DNA from: Nitrosomonas mobilis
GTDB taxonomy: Bacteria; Pseudomonadota; Gammaproteobacteria; Burkholderiales; Nitrosomonadaceae
NCBI RefSeq assembly: GCF_900103035.1
Contig: NZ_FMWO01000030.1
Coordinates: 1-64,000, forward strand
Length of the DNA stretch: 64,000 nucleotides
Direction: 5' to 3'
Of the stretch, positions 24,824-34,701 are shown in pieces (within the stretch, counting starts at the first letter, position 1; each line of letters starts with the position of its first letter). Below the pieces are notes generated by a model. The model worked only from the letters and a program-made list of their open reading frames with translations, had not been told where the DNA came from and searched no databases. The translations under genes and the position numbers were made by a program.

Positions 24824-25582
24824 ATGGCTAATCCTTCCCCCAGATCCCCATTCGAAGAATCCTGGCGTAAAAGATTCGAGAAATTCGCTGCCAAATCGGA
24901 TGATGATGCAGGTGTAGCCGGTTGGTCGCCAACCGGACTAGAGACAAGGCTGCGGTATTTCGTACGCTTATGGAAACAAAATTCATATGGCAAAAGTGGA
25001 TTATGGCTTGATGCAGGCTGTGGTGCAGGCACTTATTCCAGACACTTGGCCGATCAGGGAATGCAGGTGATCGGAATGGACTATTCATTACCGGCATTAC
25101 AAAAAGCCTGCACGAAAAATACTGGTGATTTAATTCACTGGTGTGCAGCGGATGTCACGAAATTACCGGTTAAACCAGAGAGATTTGACGGTGCATTATG
25201 CTTTGGTGTAACACAGGCACTTAGCCAATCTGATGACGTAATTGCGCAGCTAGTTGCCTGCATCAAACCGGGGGGGGAAATATGGATTGATGCGTTAAAC
25301 GGCAAGTGCCTTCCCCATGCCTGGGAACGTTTTGTTCGCTGGCTCGGCAGGCGCCCCCATCATCTGCGCTATGAATCATTCGCTAATCTCAAGCAAATCA
25401 TGCAAACGCGTCATCTCACGGAGATAACATTATTCTGGCTACCGATGCTACCCGCCCGCTGGAGCCGGTATCAATATCTGCTTGAGACAGCAGAAAGCAG
25501 ATGGATATTCCGACATATACCGGGAGTCGGGGTATTATTTAGTCACGCACTGATACTTCGCGCCAAACGCGGTCAGGCATAA
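24824..25582 (+). CDS. Class I SAM-dependent methyltransferase
   Basis: A 252-residue methyltransferase with motif I LDAGCGAGTYSRHLADQG (about 63-80), an acidic residue after strand 2 (GMDYS) and the post-motif CIKPGGEIWIDA. The substrate is not apparent. The ATG at 24824 is chosen because the upstream extension needs a TTG and lacks a ribosome-binding site. The polysaccharide deacetylase gene follows after 31 bp, so a role in cell-surface glycan or lipid modification is possible. The preceding 265 bp hold no recognised gene. Confidence 0.8.
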   Translation: MANPSPRSPFEESWRKRFEKFAAKSDDDAGVAGWSPTGLETRLRYFVRLWKQNSYGKSGLWLDAGCGAGTYSRHLADQGMQVIGMDYSLPALQKACTKNTGDLIHWCAADVTKLPVKPERFDGALCFGVTQALSQSDDVIAQLVACIKPGGEIWIDALNGKCLPHAWERFVRWLGRRPHHLRYESFANLKQIMQTRHLTEITLFWLPMLPARWSRYQYLLETAESRWIFRHIPGVGVLFSHALILRAKRGQA

Positions 25583-25613
25583 TCCGTCAAGAATCTCCAT
25601 TTTCCCCAATCTC

Positions 25614-26567
25614 ATGAAAACTATCGCGTCATTATGCTTGCCGGCCGGCAAGCGGGCAAAACTTTCCATTGTGATTTACCATCGGGTGCTGCCGGAAGCA
25701 GATCATTTTTTGGGTGGGAGAGGTGATATCAGCAGCTTTGATCAGCAGTTATGCTACTTAACCCGTAACTTCAATGTACTCTCTCTTTCTGAAGCCGTTG
25801 CACATTTACGAGCAGCTACCCTGCCCGCACGCGCGGTCTGCATTACTTTTGATGATGGCTATGCGGACAATGCTGAAATTGCATTACCTTTGCTGCAGAA
25901 ATATGGTGTTACCGCTACTTTTTTTATTGCGACTGGCTTTCTTGATGGTGGCAGGATGTGGAACGATACGGTAATTGAATCTTTCCGGCGTGCCAGGGGA
26001 GATACGATCGATTTGCGGGAAATCGGGCTGGAACAATATACCGTTGCTACCCTTGAGCAACGTCGCCAGGTACTTTTCAGTGTCATTGACCAGCTTAAGT
26101 ATTTGGAACCAACCACTCGGCAATCAAAAGTAGACAAATTGGCACAGACAATTGCGGCAGAGTTGCCGGACGACCTAATGATGACAAGTGCTCAGGTTAA
26201 ATTGCTGCATGACCATGGTATGGAAATTGGAGGGCATACCGTCAATCATCCGATACTTGCTTCGACAGATGAAACCACCGCTCGCACTGAAATAGGCGAA
26301 GGTAAGGCGCGCCTGGAAGCGATTACTGGTACGCCCATACGTTTCTTTGCTTACCCGAACGGTAAACCTGGCAGGGATTACCTGTCGATACATGTAGAAA
26401 TGCTCAATCAGCTGGGATTTGAAGCGGCAGTTTCCACCGCATGGGGAACTGCACGTCATGGCGATGATCTGTTTCAGCTACCGCGCTTTACCCCGTGGGA
26501 CCAGAAAGAATGGGCATATGTATTGCGCATGGTGCGCAATAGTTATCAGCAAATTCAAACCGTATAG
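25614..26567 (+). CDS. Polysaccharide deacetylase (NodB domain)
   Basis: A 317-residue carbohydrate esterase family 4 protein. ITFDDGYADN (77-86) supplies the catalytic Asp pair, and HTVNHP near 206 the metal-binding His residues. The N-terminal YHRVLP motif is typical of the subgroup tied to exopolysaccharide synthesis. No clear signal peptide. It removes N- or O-acetyl groups from a polymer or lipid-linked sugar. It follows the methyltransferase, and together they may modify a surface glycan. It is convergent with hrpA, 14 bp away. Confidence 0.88.
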   Translation: MKTIASLCLPAGKRAKLSIVIYHRVLPEADHFLGGRGDISSFDQQLCYLTRNFNVLSLSEAVAHLRAATLPARAVCITFDDGYADNAEIALPLLQKYGVTATFFIATGFLDGGRMWNDTVIESFRRARGDTIDLREIGLEQYTVATLEQRRQVLFSVIDQLKYLEPTTRQSKVDKLAQTIAAELPDDLMMTSAQVKLLHDHGMEIGGHTVNHPILASTDETTARTEIGEGKARLEAITGTPIRFFAYPNGKPGRDYLSIHVEMLNQLGFEAAVSTAWGTARHGDDLFQLPRFTPWDQKEWAYVLRMVRNSYQQIQTV

Positions 26568-26581
26568 TTTTTTCGAATCAT

Positions 26582-29500
26582 TCATACCCGTACTGCCTCC
26601 CACAATTTTTGCAGCCGTTTGACCGAGACCGGTTCGGGTGTCTTTAATTCCTGTGCAAACAGGGAAACGCGTAATTCTTCAATTTTCCAGCGAAATGTTT
26701 CCAGATTAGGATCATGGGCACCGGCTTGTTGATGTTTTTGCAGACACCGACTGTATTGCTGCCACAAAGCACTGATGATTGCCTCGTGTTCCCGGTCTCT
26801 GGCTGAATTTTTATGGTATTTATCGATACGTATCGCTATGGCTTTCAGGTAGCGAGGATATTGCTGCAGGTAATACCAGGATGTTTTACAGAGAAATCCG
26901 GGATAAATGAGTTGATGAAGCTGTGCAAGCACACTATCGTGTATTTCGGCATTAACAGCAGGAAGCTTCTGTTTACAAACCTGATAATTTGTAGCAACTG
27001 CATCCAGTATTTCCATTCGTTCATTGGCGACTGTCCCTAACCGTAATCCTGCTCGTTCCACCTGAGTAAAAAATTCTTCCCGAGTACAAGGTATGGAGTC
27101 CTCTCCCAACAACGCACACATTAATATGGCATCCAGTATGTCCTGTCCCAGAACTTCCTTTGCTACCAGGTTGCCAAGTTGCAGCATCAAAGTTTGCTGT
27201 CTCGCTGCCAGATATTTTTCCAATAACTTGATCTGTTTTTTTAGTGCAAGTTTCAGCAATCTGAGAACACCTGCTCGCATGCTGGTCCAGGCGGCTTCCC
27301 GCGTATCGAACAAACGAATGGCTACATTGTCCTGCTGGTCCACCAATGCGGGATAAGCCGTAACTGGTACGCCAGCACGTTCAAACTTAACCGTGGCAGG
27401 TAATGATTCAAAGTCCCATTGTGTGATGCCATCGCGTTCAATCTGACTTTCCTCTGCGTTTGCGGTTTGCGCAAAGACCTGCTGTGCGGCTTGTCCAAAC
27501 TGCGCCTGCAGCTCCCTTAAGTTTTTTCCCGCAACCAATTCGTTACCAACGTCGTCCACCACGCTGAAATTCATCTGCAAATGTGCCGGTAGTGACTTAT
27601 CTTCCCAGCTGTCTCGTGAAATTCTGATAGCCGTTTTAGTATAGATAAAATCAGCAAGGCTTGCCGTCAGTGCAGTGTTAGCAGCTTGTTTGTCACTTGA
27701 CAGTAAAAATTGTGTCACAGAATCCGGCAATGGAATCAAATGGCGACGAACGGTTTTCGGCAGCAATTTAAGATACCAGGTAATTTTTTCACGAATCATG
27801 CCTGGTACCAGCCAGTCGAATTGATCATCAGAAAATTTATTCAACAAGGCAATTGGAATGCTGACCGTCATGCCATCCAGTGGGTGCCCTGGGTCAAACC
27901 GGTAACGCAGTGGCAAGTTATGCGATTCTATGACCAGCGATTCAGGAAATTGCACCTCTGCTTCAACATTAACTGCAGTCCGCATCAGCTCTTGTCGGGT
28001 AAGCAGTAATAATCCCGGTCGATCTCTTTCTGCCTGTTTATACCATTTATCGAACAATTGACCGCTGTAAATTCCCGCCGGAATGCGCTCTGCGTAGAAA
28101 TCAGTAATCTGGGTGTCATCTACCAATATATCCTGCCGCCTGGCTTTACTTTCCAGCCCCTTGATTTCCTCGATCAGTTTCTGATTGTGCTGCAGGAATG
28201 GCGCATACCCATTAAATTCTCCCACAACCAGTGCCTCACGGATAAAGATTTCACGAGCATGTCTAGGATCGATCGCGCCATAGCCAACCCGGCGTTGTGT
28301 CACAATGGTAAGACCATTGAGTGTGACGCGCTCGAACACCATTACCTGTGCGCGTTTTTTCTCCCAGTGGGGATCAAAGTGATGTTTTTTACACAATTGA
28401 CCAGCAATTCTTTCCAGCCACGATGGGTCGATCGTAGCAACGCAGCGTGCATAAAGCCGCGTAGTTTCTGTCAGTTCAGCAGCAACAATCCATTTAGCTT
28501 TATTTTTACGAAGCACAGAACCCGGGAAAACAGTAAATTTGATACCACGTGCGCCCAAGTAGTCCCCATTCGTCTCGGATTTGAAACCGATATTACCCAG
28601 CAATCCTGCCAGCAACGCTCGGTGTATTTCATCATAGCCAGCTGGGGTCTGATTTGGCCGCCACCCCATTTCCCGCAGCGAAATGGTTAGTTGACCATGA
28701 ATTTCCCGCCATTCACGCATTCTCCGGTAGGAAATAAAGCTCGCCTGGCACTGCGCAATCAGCTTTTTATTGGATTTTTTATGCTTGAGTAGTGCATCGA
28801 AGAAATCCCATAATTTCAGCAATCCCATAAAATCTGAGCGCTCATCTCGAAATGGCAAATGTGCTCGGTCGGCTGCTTGTTGGTGCTCAAAGGGACGATC
28901 ACGTGGATCCTGCACACTCAATGCTGAAGTGATAATGAGCATTTCACTTAAGCAGTTTTCCTGCCGGGCGGCAATAATCATCCGTCCGATTTTGGGATCC
29001 AGCGGCAATCTGGCCAACTGCTGGCCAATGGATGTCAGGCTTCTGTCTTGATCAATTGCTCCCAGCTCGGTTAACAACTGGTAGCCATCAGCGATCATGC
29101 GCGGCGCTGGCGGCTGAATGAACGGAAAACTCTCCACCTCACCGATTCTCAGAGATTGCATGCGCAGAATCACTCCCGCCAGCGAAGAACGCAGAATTTC
29201 CGGATCGGTAAATGGTGGGCGGGCAGCAAAATCCTCTGCTGAATAGAGACGAAAACAGGTACCATTCATTACCCGTCCGCAACGACCGGCACGTTGATTG
29301 GCAGATGCCTGCGAAATTTTTTCTACCAGCAGCTGTTCAACTTTGTTGCGATAGCTGTAACGATTGAGACGCGCGAGCCCAGAATCAACCACAAAACGAA
29401 TTCCCGGGACGGTCAATGATGTCTCGGCAACATTGGTGGCAAGCACAACCCGCCGCTGCCCACCCGTTGAGAAAATCCGCACCTGTTCACTATGAGAAAG

Positions 29501-30343
29501 TCGGGAGAACAGCGGCAGTATCTCAATGCTATGTTTGATGCCCGATAAACCAAAATGATGTTTGCGCAGACATTCAGCAGTTTCACGAATTTCCCGCTCG
29601 CCAGGTAGAAAAACGAGAATATCCCCCTCCCCCATTCTGCAGGCTTCACCGACCACATCACGTATCGCTTCCGGCAAATCACGCCTATCCTCAGGCTCAA
29701 GATTGAACGGGCGATACACAATTTCTACCGGGTAAAGTCTGCCGGAAACCTCGATTACCGGCGCCTGATGAAAATGTGTGGAAAAGCGCTGCGCATCGAT
29801 GGTTGCCGAGGTAATGATCACTTTGAGTTCCGAGCGCTGCGGAAGCAATTGCTGCAGATAACCAAGCAGAAAATCAATATTGAGGCTACGCTCATGCGCC
29901 TCATCGATGATGATGGTTTCATAGGCCTGTAATAAGGCATCCTGCTGCGTTTCTGCCAGCAAGATGCCATCCGTCATCAGTTTGATACGGGTCTGCGGGC
30001 CGGTCTGATCGGAAAAGCGGACTTTGTAACCCACCAATGCGCCTAATGGGCTATTGAGCTCGGAGGCAATACGAGCAGCCACGGTTCTGGCAGCAAGTCG
30101 GCGTGGCTGGGTATGACCAATCAGTCCGTTCTGGCCAAATCCCAGCTCCAGACAGATTTTAGGGAGCTGTGTCGTTTTACCGGAGCCAGTTTCGCCGCAA
30201 ACAATGACGACCTGATGATTCAGAATCGCGCGGCTGATTTCCTCGCGTCGAGCTACGACAGGTAATTCCGGGGGGTAGTGGAACGCGGGAGAGGATTGCA
30301 GGGAAATGTTCAAACTTGTCTGGCCAGAAAACCTGTCGGCCAT
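26582..30343 (-). CDS. hrpA: ATP-dependent RNA helicase HrpA
   Basis: A 1253-residue DEAH-box helicase. Walker A GETGSGKTTQLP (about 55-66), DEAHERSLN (about 147-155), SATIDAQRF and QRAGRCGR give the complete helicase core. These are followed by HA2 and OB-fold domains and the long C-terminal DUF3418 region specific to HrpA. Length is close to the 1300 residues of E. coli. HrpA is linked to mRNA processing and rescue of stalled ribosomes in enterobacteria. Its ATG directly follows the stop of the thioesterase gene (TGA 30346-30344, ATG 30343-30341), so the two form one transcription unit. Confidence 0.95.
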   Translation of the reverse strand: MADRFSGQTSLNISLQSSPAFHYPPELPVVARREEISRAILNHQVVIVCGETGSGKTTQLPKICLELGFGQNGLIGHTQPRRLAARTVAARIASELNSPLGALVGYKVRFSDQTGPQTRIKLMTDGILLAETQQDALLQAYETIIIDEAHERSLNIDFLLGYLQQLLPQRSELKVIITSATIDAQRFSTHFHQAPVIEVSGRLYPVEIVYRPFNLEPEDRRDLPEAIRDVVGEACRMGEGDILVFLPGEREIRETAECLRKHHFGLSGIKHSIEILPLFSRLSHSEQVRIFSTGGQRRVVLATNVAETSLTVPGIRFVVDSGLARLNRYSYRNKVEQLLVEKISQASANQRAGRCGRVMNGTCFRLYSAEDFAARPPFTDPEILRSSLAGVILRMQSLRIGEVESFPFIQPPAPRMIADGYQLLTELGAIDQDRSLTSIGQQLARLPLDPKIGRMIIAARQENCLSEMLIITSALSVQDPRDRPFEHQQAADRAHLPFRDERSDFMGLLKLWDFFDALLKHKKSNKKLIAQCQASFISYRRMREWREIHGQLTISLREMGWRPNQTPAGYDEIHRALLAGLLGNIGFKSETNGDYLGARGIKFTVFPGSVLRKNKAKWIVAAELTETTRLYARCVATIDPSWLERIAGQLCKKHHFDPHWEKKRAQVMVFERVTLNGLTIVTQRRVGYGAIDPRHAREIFIREALVVGEFNGYAPFLQHNQKLIEEIKGLESKARRQDILVDDTQITDFYAERIPAGIYSGQLFDKWYKQAERDRPGLLLLTRQELMRTAVNVEAEVQFPESLVIESHNLPLRYRFDPGHPLDGMTVSIPIALLNKFSDDQFDWLVPGMIREKITWYLKLLPKTVRRHLIPLPDSVTQFLLSSDKQAANTALTASLADFIYTKTAIRISRDSWEDKSLPAHLQMNFSVVDDVGNELVAGKNLRELQAQFGQAAQQVFAQTANAEESQIERDGITQWDFESLPATVKFERAGVPVTAYPALVDQQDNVAIRLFDTREAAWTSMRAGVLRLLKLALKKQIKLLEKYLAARQQTLMLQLGNLVAKEVLGQDILDAILMCALLGEDSIPCTREEFFTQVERAGLRLGTVANERMEILDAVATNYQVCKQKLPAVNAEIHDSVLAQLHQLIYPGFLCKTSWYYLQQYPRYLKAIAIRIDKYHKNSARDREHEAIISALWQQYSRCLQKHQQAGAHDPNLETFRWKIEELRVSLFAQELKTPEPVSVKRLQKLWEAVRV

Positions 30344-30829
30344 TCATTCACTATTTTTTAAATGCACCGCTTCTTTTTGAGTGCTCAGCGAGCCTTGCTC
30401 GATAATGGCCACAGTTAATCTGGAAATGGCGACACGCTTACCAGTAGCAATTTCACTAATATCAGTTTGCCAGACTTGAGTGCGTTTACCGACATGCAAC
30501 GGTTTGCAGATTCCGATGACATTGCCTTGCGTGACTGCACGAACATGATTGGCATTGATCTCAATGCCGACTGCCCGATGAATTTCAGGGTCAATTGTCA
30601 TCCACGCAGCAACACTGCCTAGTGTTTCAGACAGGACACAGCTGGCGCCACCATGCAGGATGCCGAATGGCTGCGTTGTCCGATGATCAACCGGCATGTT
30701 TGCTATTAGAAAATCTGGACCGATTTCGGTAAAGTGAATGCCAATATGCACGCCCATGTTAGCGTTACGCAGCCCTTCCAGATATTCGAGTGTGTAATCC
30801 TTGAACCAGATAGTGCTATTCTCTGTCAT
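30344..30829 (-). CDS. Hotdog-fold thioesterase (PaaI/YdiI type)
   Basis: A 161-residue single hotdog-domain thioesterase. HGGASCVLSETLGSVAA (about 59-75) is the active-site region with the catalytic Glu in SETLGS, and the rest follows the PaaI/YdiI pattern. Such enzymes hydrolyse aryl- or acyl-CoA, sometimes as proofreading enzymes (for example of menaquinone or siderophore synthesis). The substrate is not indicated here. Immediately upstream of hrpA. Confidence 0.85.
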   Translation of the reverse strand: MTENSTIWFKDYTLEYLEGLRNANMGVHIGIHFTEIGPDFLIANMPVDHRTTQPFGILHGGASCVLSETLGSVAAWMTIDPEIHRAVGIEINANHVRAVTQGNVIGICKPLHVGKRTQVWQTDISEIATGKRVAISRLTVAIIEQGSLSTQKEAVHLKNSE

Positions 30830-30864
30830 GCATGGTTATCCCTGTATGAAAGCTAATCTTACGG

Positions 30865-31968
30865 TTATACAACAAAATTACTGGCAGATGCACTGCTAGT
30901 GTTATCAGAATGCTGGCGTCGCTGCGTCACCGCTTCGGCCAGTCGATACAGCACTTGTTCAGTGGCATCAAAACCAATGCAGCCATCGGTAATACTCTGC
31001 CCATATATGAGCTCTTCCAGTTTTTTATCAGCGATGTCCTGCCTCCCTGCCTGTAAATGACTTTCGATCATGATGCCGACAATGGCTGGGTTGCCTTGCC
31101 CAATCTGGCGGGCAATATCGGCCGCCACTTCTGGCTGACGCCGATAATCCTTATAACTGTTAGCGTGACTGCAATCCACCATCAGATAAGGCGGCAAATG
31201 TGCATTAATTAACGCTTCCATCGCCATGGCAACGCTTTCGGCATCGTAATTGGGCGCTTGTCCACCGCGCAAAATAATATGGCAATCTTCATTCCCCCGA
31301 GTTGCAAAAATCGCGGTATGCCCTGCTTTGGTTACCGATAGAAAATTATGCGGATGAGATGCCGCCCGAATGGCGTCAATAGCAATATTCAAATTACCAA
31401 AAGTACCATTCTTGAATCCGACTGGGCAGGAAACTCCGGATGCCAGCTCACGGTGTCCCTGGCTTTCGGTGGTACGCGCACCAATTGCCGCCCAGCTGAT
31501 CAGATCAGCAACATATTGCGGGCTGATCAGGTCCAGAAATTCGGTAGCAGCAGGCACGCCGATATTATTCAAATCCAGCAACAGTTTGCGGGCAAGCCGC
31601 AAACCCTTGTTGATATGGAAACTGTTATCAAGATCAGGATCATTGATCAATCCTTTCCAACCGATGGTGGTGCGCGGCTTTTCAAAATAAACGCGCATGA
31701 TGATTTCCAGCTGATCCTTGAGTTCATGGCGGAGATGATTCAGACGCGAGGCATACTCCAGCGCAGCATCCACATCATGGATCGAGCACGGGCCACAGAC
31801 GACCAGCAACCGGTCATCCTCACCACGCAAAATACGGTGGCACGCCTGTCGTGCCTGAAAAACAACCTCCGTTGCCTGTTCGTTGAGTGGATATTCACGG
31901 TGCAGCTCTACTGGTGGTGTCAACTCGTGCATACCAATGATGCGCAGATCGTCAGTCTGATATTTCAC
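30865..31968 (-). CDS. aroG: DAHP synthase (class I, AroG/F/H type)
   Basis: A 367-residue 3-deoxy-D-arabino-heptulosonate-7-phosphate synthase, which joins phosphoenolpyruvate and erythrose 4-phosphate in the first step of aromatic amino acid synthesis. Signatures include GPCSIHD (about 59-65), RVYFEKPRTTIGWKGLINDP (about 92-111) and DCSHANS (about 266-272). The N-terminal extension is that of feedback-regulated microbial enzymes. Which aromatic amino acid inhibits it cannot be read safely, so the aroG symbol stands for the family. It lies 35 bp upstream of the thioesterase gene on the same strand. Confidence 0.92.
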   Translation of the reverse strand: MKYQTDDLRIIGMHELTPPVELHREYPLNEQATEVVFQARQACHRILRGEDDRLLVVCGPCSIHDVDAALEYASRLNHLRHELKDQLEIIMRVYFEKPRTTIGWKGLINDPDLDNSFHINKGLRLARKLLLDLNNIGVPAATEFLDLISPQYVADLISWAAIGARTTESQGHRELASGVSCPVGFKNGTFGNLNIAIDAIRAASHPHNFLSVTKAGHTAIFATRGNEDCHIILRGGQAPNYDAESVAMAMEALINAHLPPYLMVDCSHANSYKDYRRQPEVAADIARQIGQGNPAIVGIMIESHLQAGRQDIADKKLEELIYGQSITDGCIGFDATEQVLYRLAEAVTQRRQHSDNTSSASASNFVV

Positions 31969-32130
31969 AACAATTCCCTGATTTTTTGATTGACCACAGC
32001 TATTTGGAATAAGAAGGCGTGGCAGTAATAGCGGCTTGTCATTAATCGTTTCATGATTTAGATGTACTCAACATGCAATTTTACCGCTATCTTCCCACTT
32101 CAGGCAGCCGTAACGACTAATAATTCCCGG

Positions 32131-33831
32131 TCACTTCGCAGCCTCGCCTTCTAATGAGGCCAGATGTTTTTCGACATCTTCTTTGCTGAACCCCAACGCA
32201 CTAGCAATCCGATCGGCATGACTGACCTGCGACACGCCCGGTATCAATCGATGAGTTGGCCCTTGCTCGCCGAACTCAACCTGCAGATAATCGCCAATAT
32301 TCTCTTTCTGCAGGCGCTCACACAACTCATGGTTGTGTGTGACCAGAATAGTGGTCGCTCCCAATTGATGAAATCCTTTCAGCACGTATTCCGACAGCGT
32401 CATTTTTTCTTCAAAAGTCGTTCCTTCCGCCAGTTCATCCAGTATCGCCAGGCTGCGTGGTGTCGAATTGAAGAAAATTTCGCGAGTTTGTTTCAGTTCA
32501 TGCGCAAACCGTCCCATTCCTTCATCCAACTGACCAGGATCGGGAACCTGATAGTAAATATGCTCGGCTGGTACCAGACTCGCCTCGGTAGCAGGCACAT
32601 AGGCCCCGGCCTGACCCAGCAACTGAATCTGTGCCACAGTTTTGCAATAAGCAGTTTTGCCGCCACTATTTGGTCCAGTTACGATCAGCAGGCGGTGAGT
32701 TGCATCTAGTCGGATATCGTTCGGTACGTAGTCAGAGTGGGTGCGTGCCAGCAAAGGGTTGCGTGCATTGCTCGCAGTCAATTGATGATGGCCATCCGCC
32801 TTTATATGCGGCAATACCATACTGCCAGTCGAAGTTTGAGCATGTGTGTGTAAAGCCAACAACTCATCGAGCATCCCCAGCGCCTCCATCGATTTTGCCA
32901 ATTCCCTGCTTTTACGAAATATCTTTTGTAATGGATAAATAATATGATCACGATCGGTTGCACTTACGGCTTGCACAATGATAGGCAAAACCGGAATAGC
33001 AAGCACCAGAAGTCCATAACCTATATAACTGGCGCCCAGCTCAACCAACATTGTCTGAAAGAAATAGAGTAGTCCCAGCACGATGGCGAGCGTAACCGAA
33101 ATCGGCAGCCACTTGAGTATGGAAGGACGAAAACGTGCGATGGGCTGCAAACGTGGTTTTTCATCTCCGGTTAGAAATTTTCCATCAGAAACGTAAATTG
33201 GTCCGCGCATCAGGGCAAAGGTTCGAGATTCCCCGAATTCATGTATGGCTTGCATCAATTCGCGTAAGTACATGCTTTCTGGCATTGGCAGGTCCTTTGC
33301 GTCTTCTGTCAGATCCACCGCAAATTGGGTTGCATCGATAAATTGGCGATAACCATATCCACCAAATTCCAGTTTATCAGTGCTTTCCTTCGGCTTATCC
33401 GTAGTCAGCCCACCCGCAAATTCACCATAAAGAAAATGATAAAGCGAAGCCTCATTCGCTGCCATGGAAACAAGATAGTGCTCCAGTTTTTGGCGTAAAT
33501 CTGGATTTTCCGCTATTTCTCTTAGCGCCTGCTGCTTGGTTTGTAACATGCCGGTATCGATGACTGGTCTGGCCAGTGACCGATAAAGCACACATTGTCC
33601 AATATGTGTTTTGGCATAATTGATCTCCGCAAACAAGGCATCTGCTTCAATAGCCGCAAAGGTTCGCGTATCCACCACACCATAATCCTCCAGACTTGGC
33701 TGCGAATCACGCACTTGCGCTGGTCGCTTGTCAGGAGACAAAATGAAACTTGCCCGCCAAATAAACATTTCACTGGGTGGCTGTGTATCATTGCTGGATG
33801 GCACGTATTGCTTTGGTTCGCAGAAAGCCAT
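32131..33831 (-). CDS. MutS-like ATPase with transmembrane segments
   Basis: A 566-residue protein with a MutS-type ABC ATPase at the C-terminus: Walker A TGPNSGGKTAY (about 385-395), ILDELAEGTTFEE (Walker B and D-loop) and a VTHNHE switch His. The N-terminal half has MutS core-like helices, but no mismatch-recognition domain with the Phe-x-Glu motif. Two hydrophobic segments (about 238-258 and 265-288) would anchor it in the membrane. This layout is found in uncharacterised MutS-related proteins, not in MutS or MutS2. A role in mismatch repair is therefore unlikely; function unknown. Confidence 0.82.
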   Translation of the reverse strand: MAFCEPKQYVPSSNDTQPPSEMFIWRASFILSPDKRPAQVRDSQPSLEDYGVVDTRTFAAIEADALFAEINYAKTHIGQCVLYRSLARPVIDTGMLQTKQQALREIAENPDLRQKLEHYLVSMAANEASLYHFLYGEFAGGLTTDKPKESTDKLEFGGYGYRQFIDATQFAVDLTEDAKDLPMPESMYLRELMQAIHEFGESRTFALMRGPIYVSDGKFLTGDEKPRLQPIARFRPSILKWLPISVTLAIVLGLLYFFQTMLVELGASYIGYGLLVLAIPVLPIIVQAVSATDRDHIIYPLQKIFRKSRELAKSMEALGMLDELLALHTHAQTSTGSMVLPHIKADGHHQLTASNARNPLLARTHSDYVPNDIRLDATHRLLIVTGPNSGGKTAYCKTVAQIQLLGQAGAYVPATEASLVPAEHIYYQVPDPGQLDEGMGRFAHELKQTREIFFNSTPRSLAILDELAEGTTFEEKMTLSEYVLKGFHQLGATTILVTHNHELCERLQKENIGDYLQVEFGEQGPTHRLIPGVSQVSHADRIASALGFSKEDVEKHLASLEGEAAK

Positions 33832-33881
33832 GATAATTTGTATCCTTGATTTATTTTGTTTACACCCGCAGATCAGCTTAT

Positions 33882-34030
33882 GAGAATCTCTAAAAATCTA
33901 TATTTCGTCACAATAAATACCTCGTTGCTCACAAAAAATGTTTCCTTACATATATAAATTGTATGCTGCATAAACATTTTTTATTCGCGTCTGGTCTTGC
34001 TTAGAACTCTGAATTTTTAAGGGCACTCTT
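33882..34030 (-). repeat. Intergenic repeat family II, copy P
   Basis: About 150 bp between the MutS-like gene and DUF2062. On the minus strand it shares, in order, GCAAGAC, AAAAAATGTTTA, GCA, CATTTTTTGTGAGCAACGAG, GYATT, GAAATATAG and TTTTTAGA with the copy at 48.08-48.25 kb. MITE-like, non-coding. It fills most of this 294 bp gap. Confidence 0.65.
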
Positions 34031-34125
34031 ATACTGATTTTACCGGTTTTTATCGGACAACTGCGCGATAGCAGAAATTTCCCAACCTAATTTTTCCTAG
34101 ACACCACAACACCAACTATTTCTCC

Positions 34126-34677
34126 GTGCCGCGTAAATTTCTTAAAAAACACCTACCTTCTCACGAAAGCATCCGACAAAATCGTTTTGTCAGATGCTTT
34201 GGCACTTTGCTACATCACCCCAACCTCTGGCACTTACATCGTCGCTCGGTAGCGGGTGGCGTAGCTGCCGGGCTATTTGCCGGCCTGATTCCGGGCAGCA
34301 ATCCGGTACAATTCTTCTTCGCAACATTATTTTCCGTATTGTTTAAAGTTAACTTGCCACTTGCTGCTTTTGTTACTCTCTATTCCAACCCCTTAACTAT
34401 CGTACCGTTGTATCTACTGGCTTTTACGCTGGGTAGATGGGTAACCGGCAGCGAACTTGACAACCTGCAAATGCTTGATCCGGCCCTGCTGGATAAAAAT
34501 ATTTCTGAATGGTTACCCATCCTGACGGAATATCTGACAACCTATGGCAAACCCCTGATTACCGGTTTGGTGCTGCTCGCATCCTTGCTGGCAATGTGTG
34601 GTTATATGCTGGTCAGAGTTGCGTGGCGCATCTATATTATTCATGCTCGGCGCAAGCGCGCCCGCCAACAGAAATGA
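34126..34677 (+). CDS. DUF2062 membrane protein
   Basis: A 183-residue protein of the DUF2062 family, with the typical HRRSVAGGVAAGLFAGLIPG segment (about 40-59) and FATLFSVLFKVNLPLAAFVT, then LYSNPLTIVPLYLLAF. Three to four TM helices. The family is often encoded near glycosyltransferases or transport genes and has no proven function. A GTG start at 34126 is used. It is 24 bp upstream of the membrane fusion protein gene and probably co-transcribed with the exporter. Confidence 0.88.
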   Translation: MPRKFLKKHLPSHESIRQNRFVRCFGTLLHHPNLWHLHRRSVAGGVAAGLFAGLIPGSNPVQFFFATLFSVLFKVNLPLAAFVTLYSNPLTIVPLYLLAFTLGRWVTGSELDNLQMLDPALLDKNISEWLPILTEYLTTYGKPLITGLVLLASLLAMCGYMLVRVAWRIYIIHARRKRARQQK

Positions 34678-34701
34678 AACCGCAAGATATACGGATTATC
34701 A

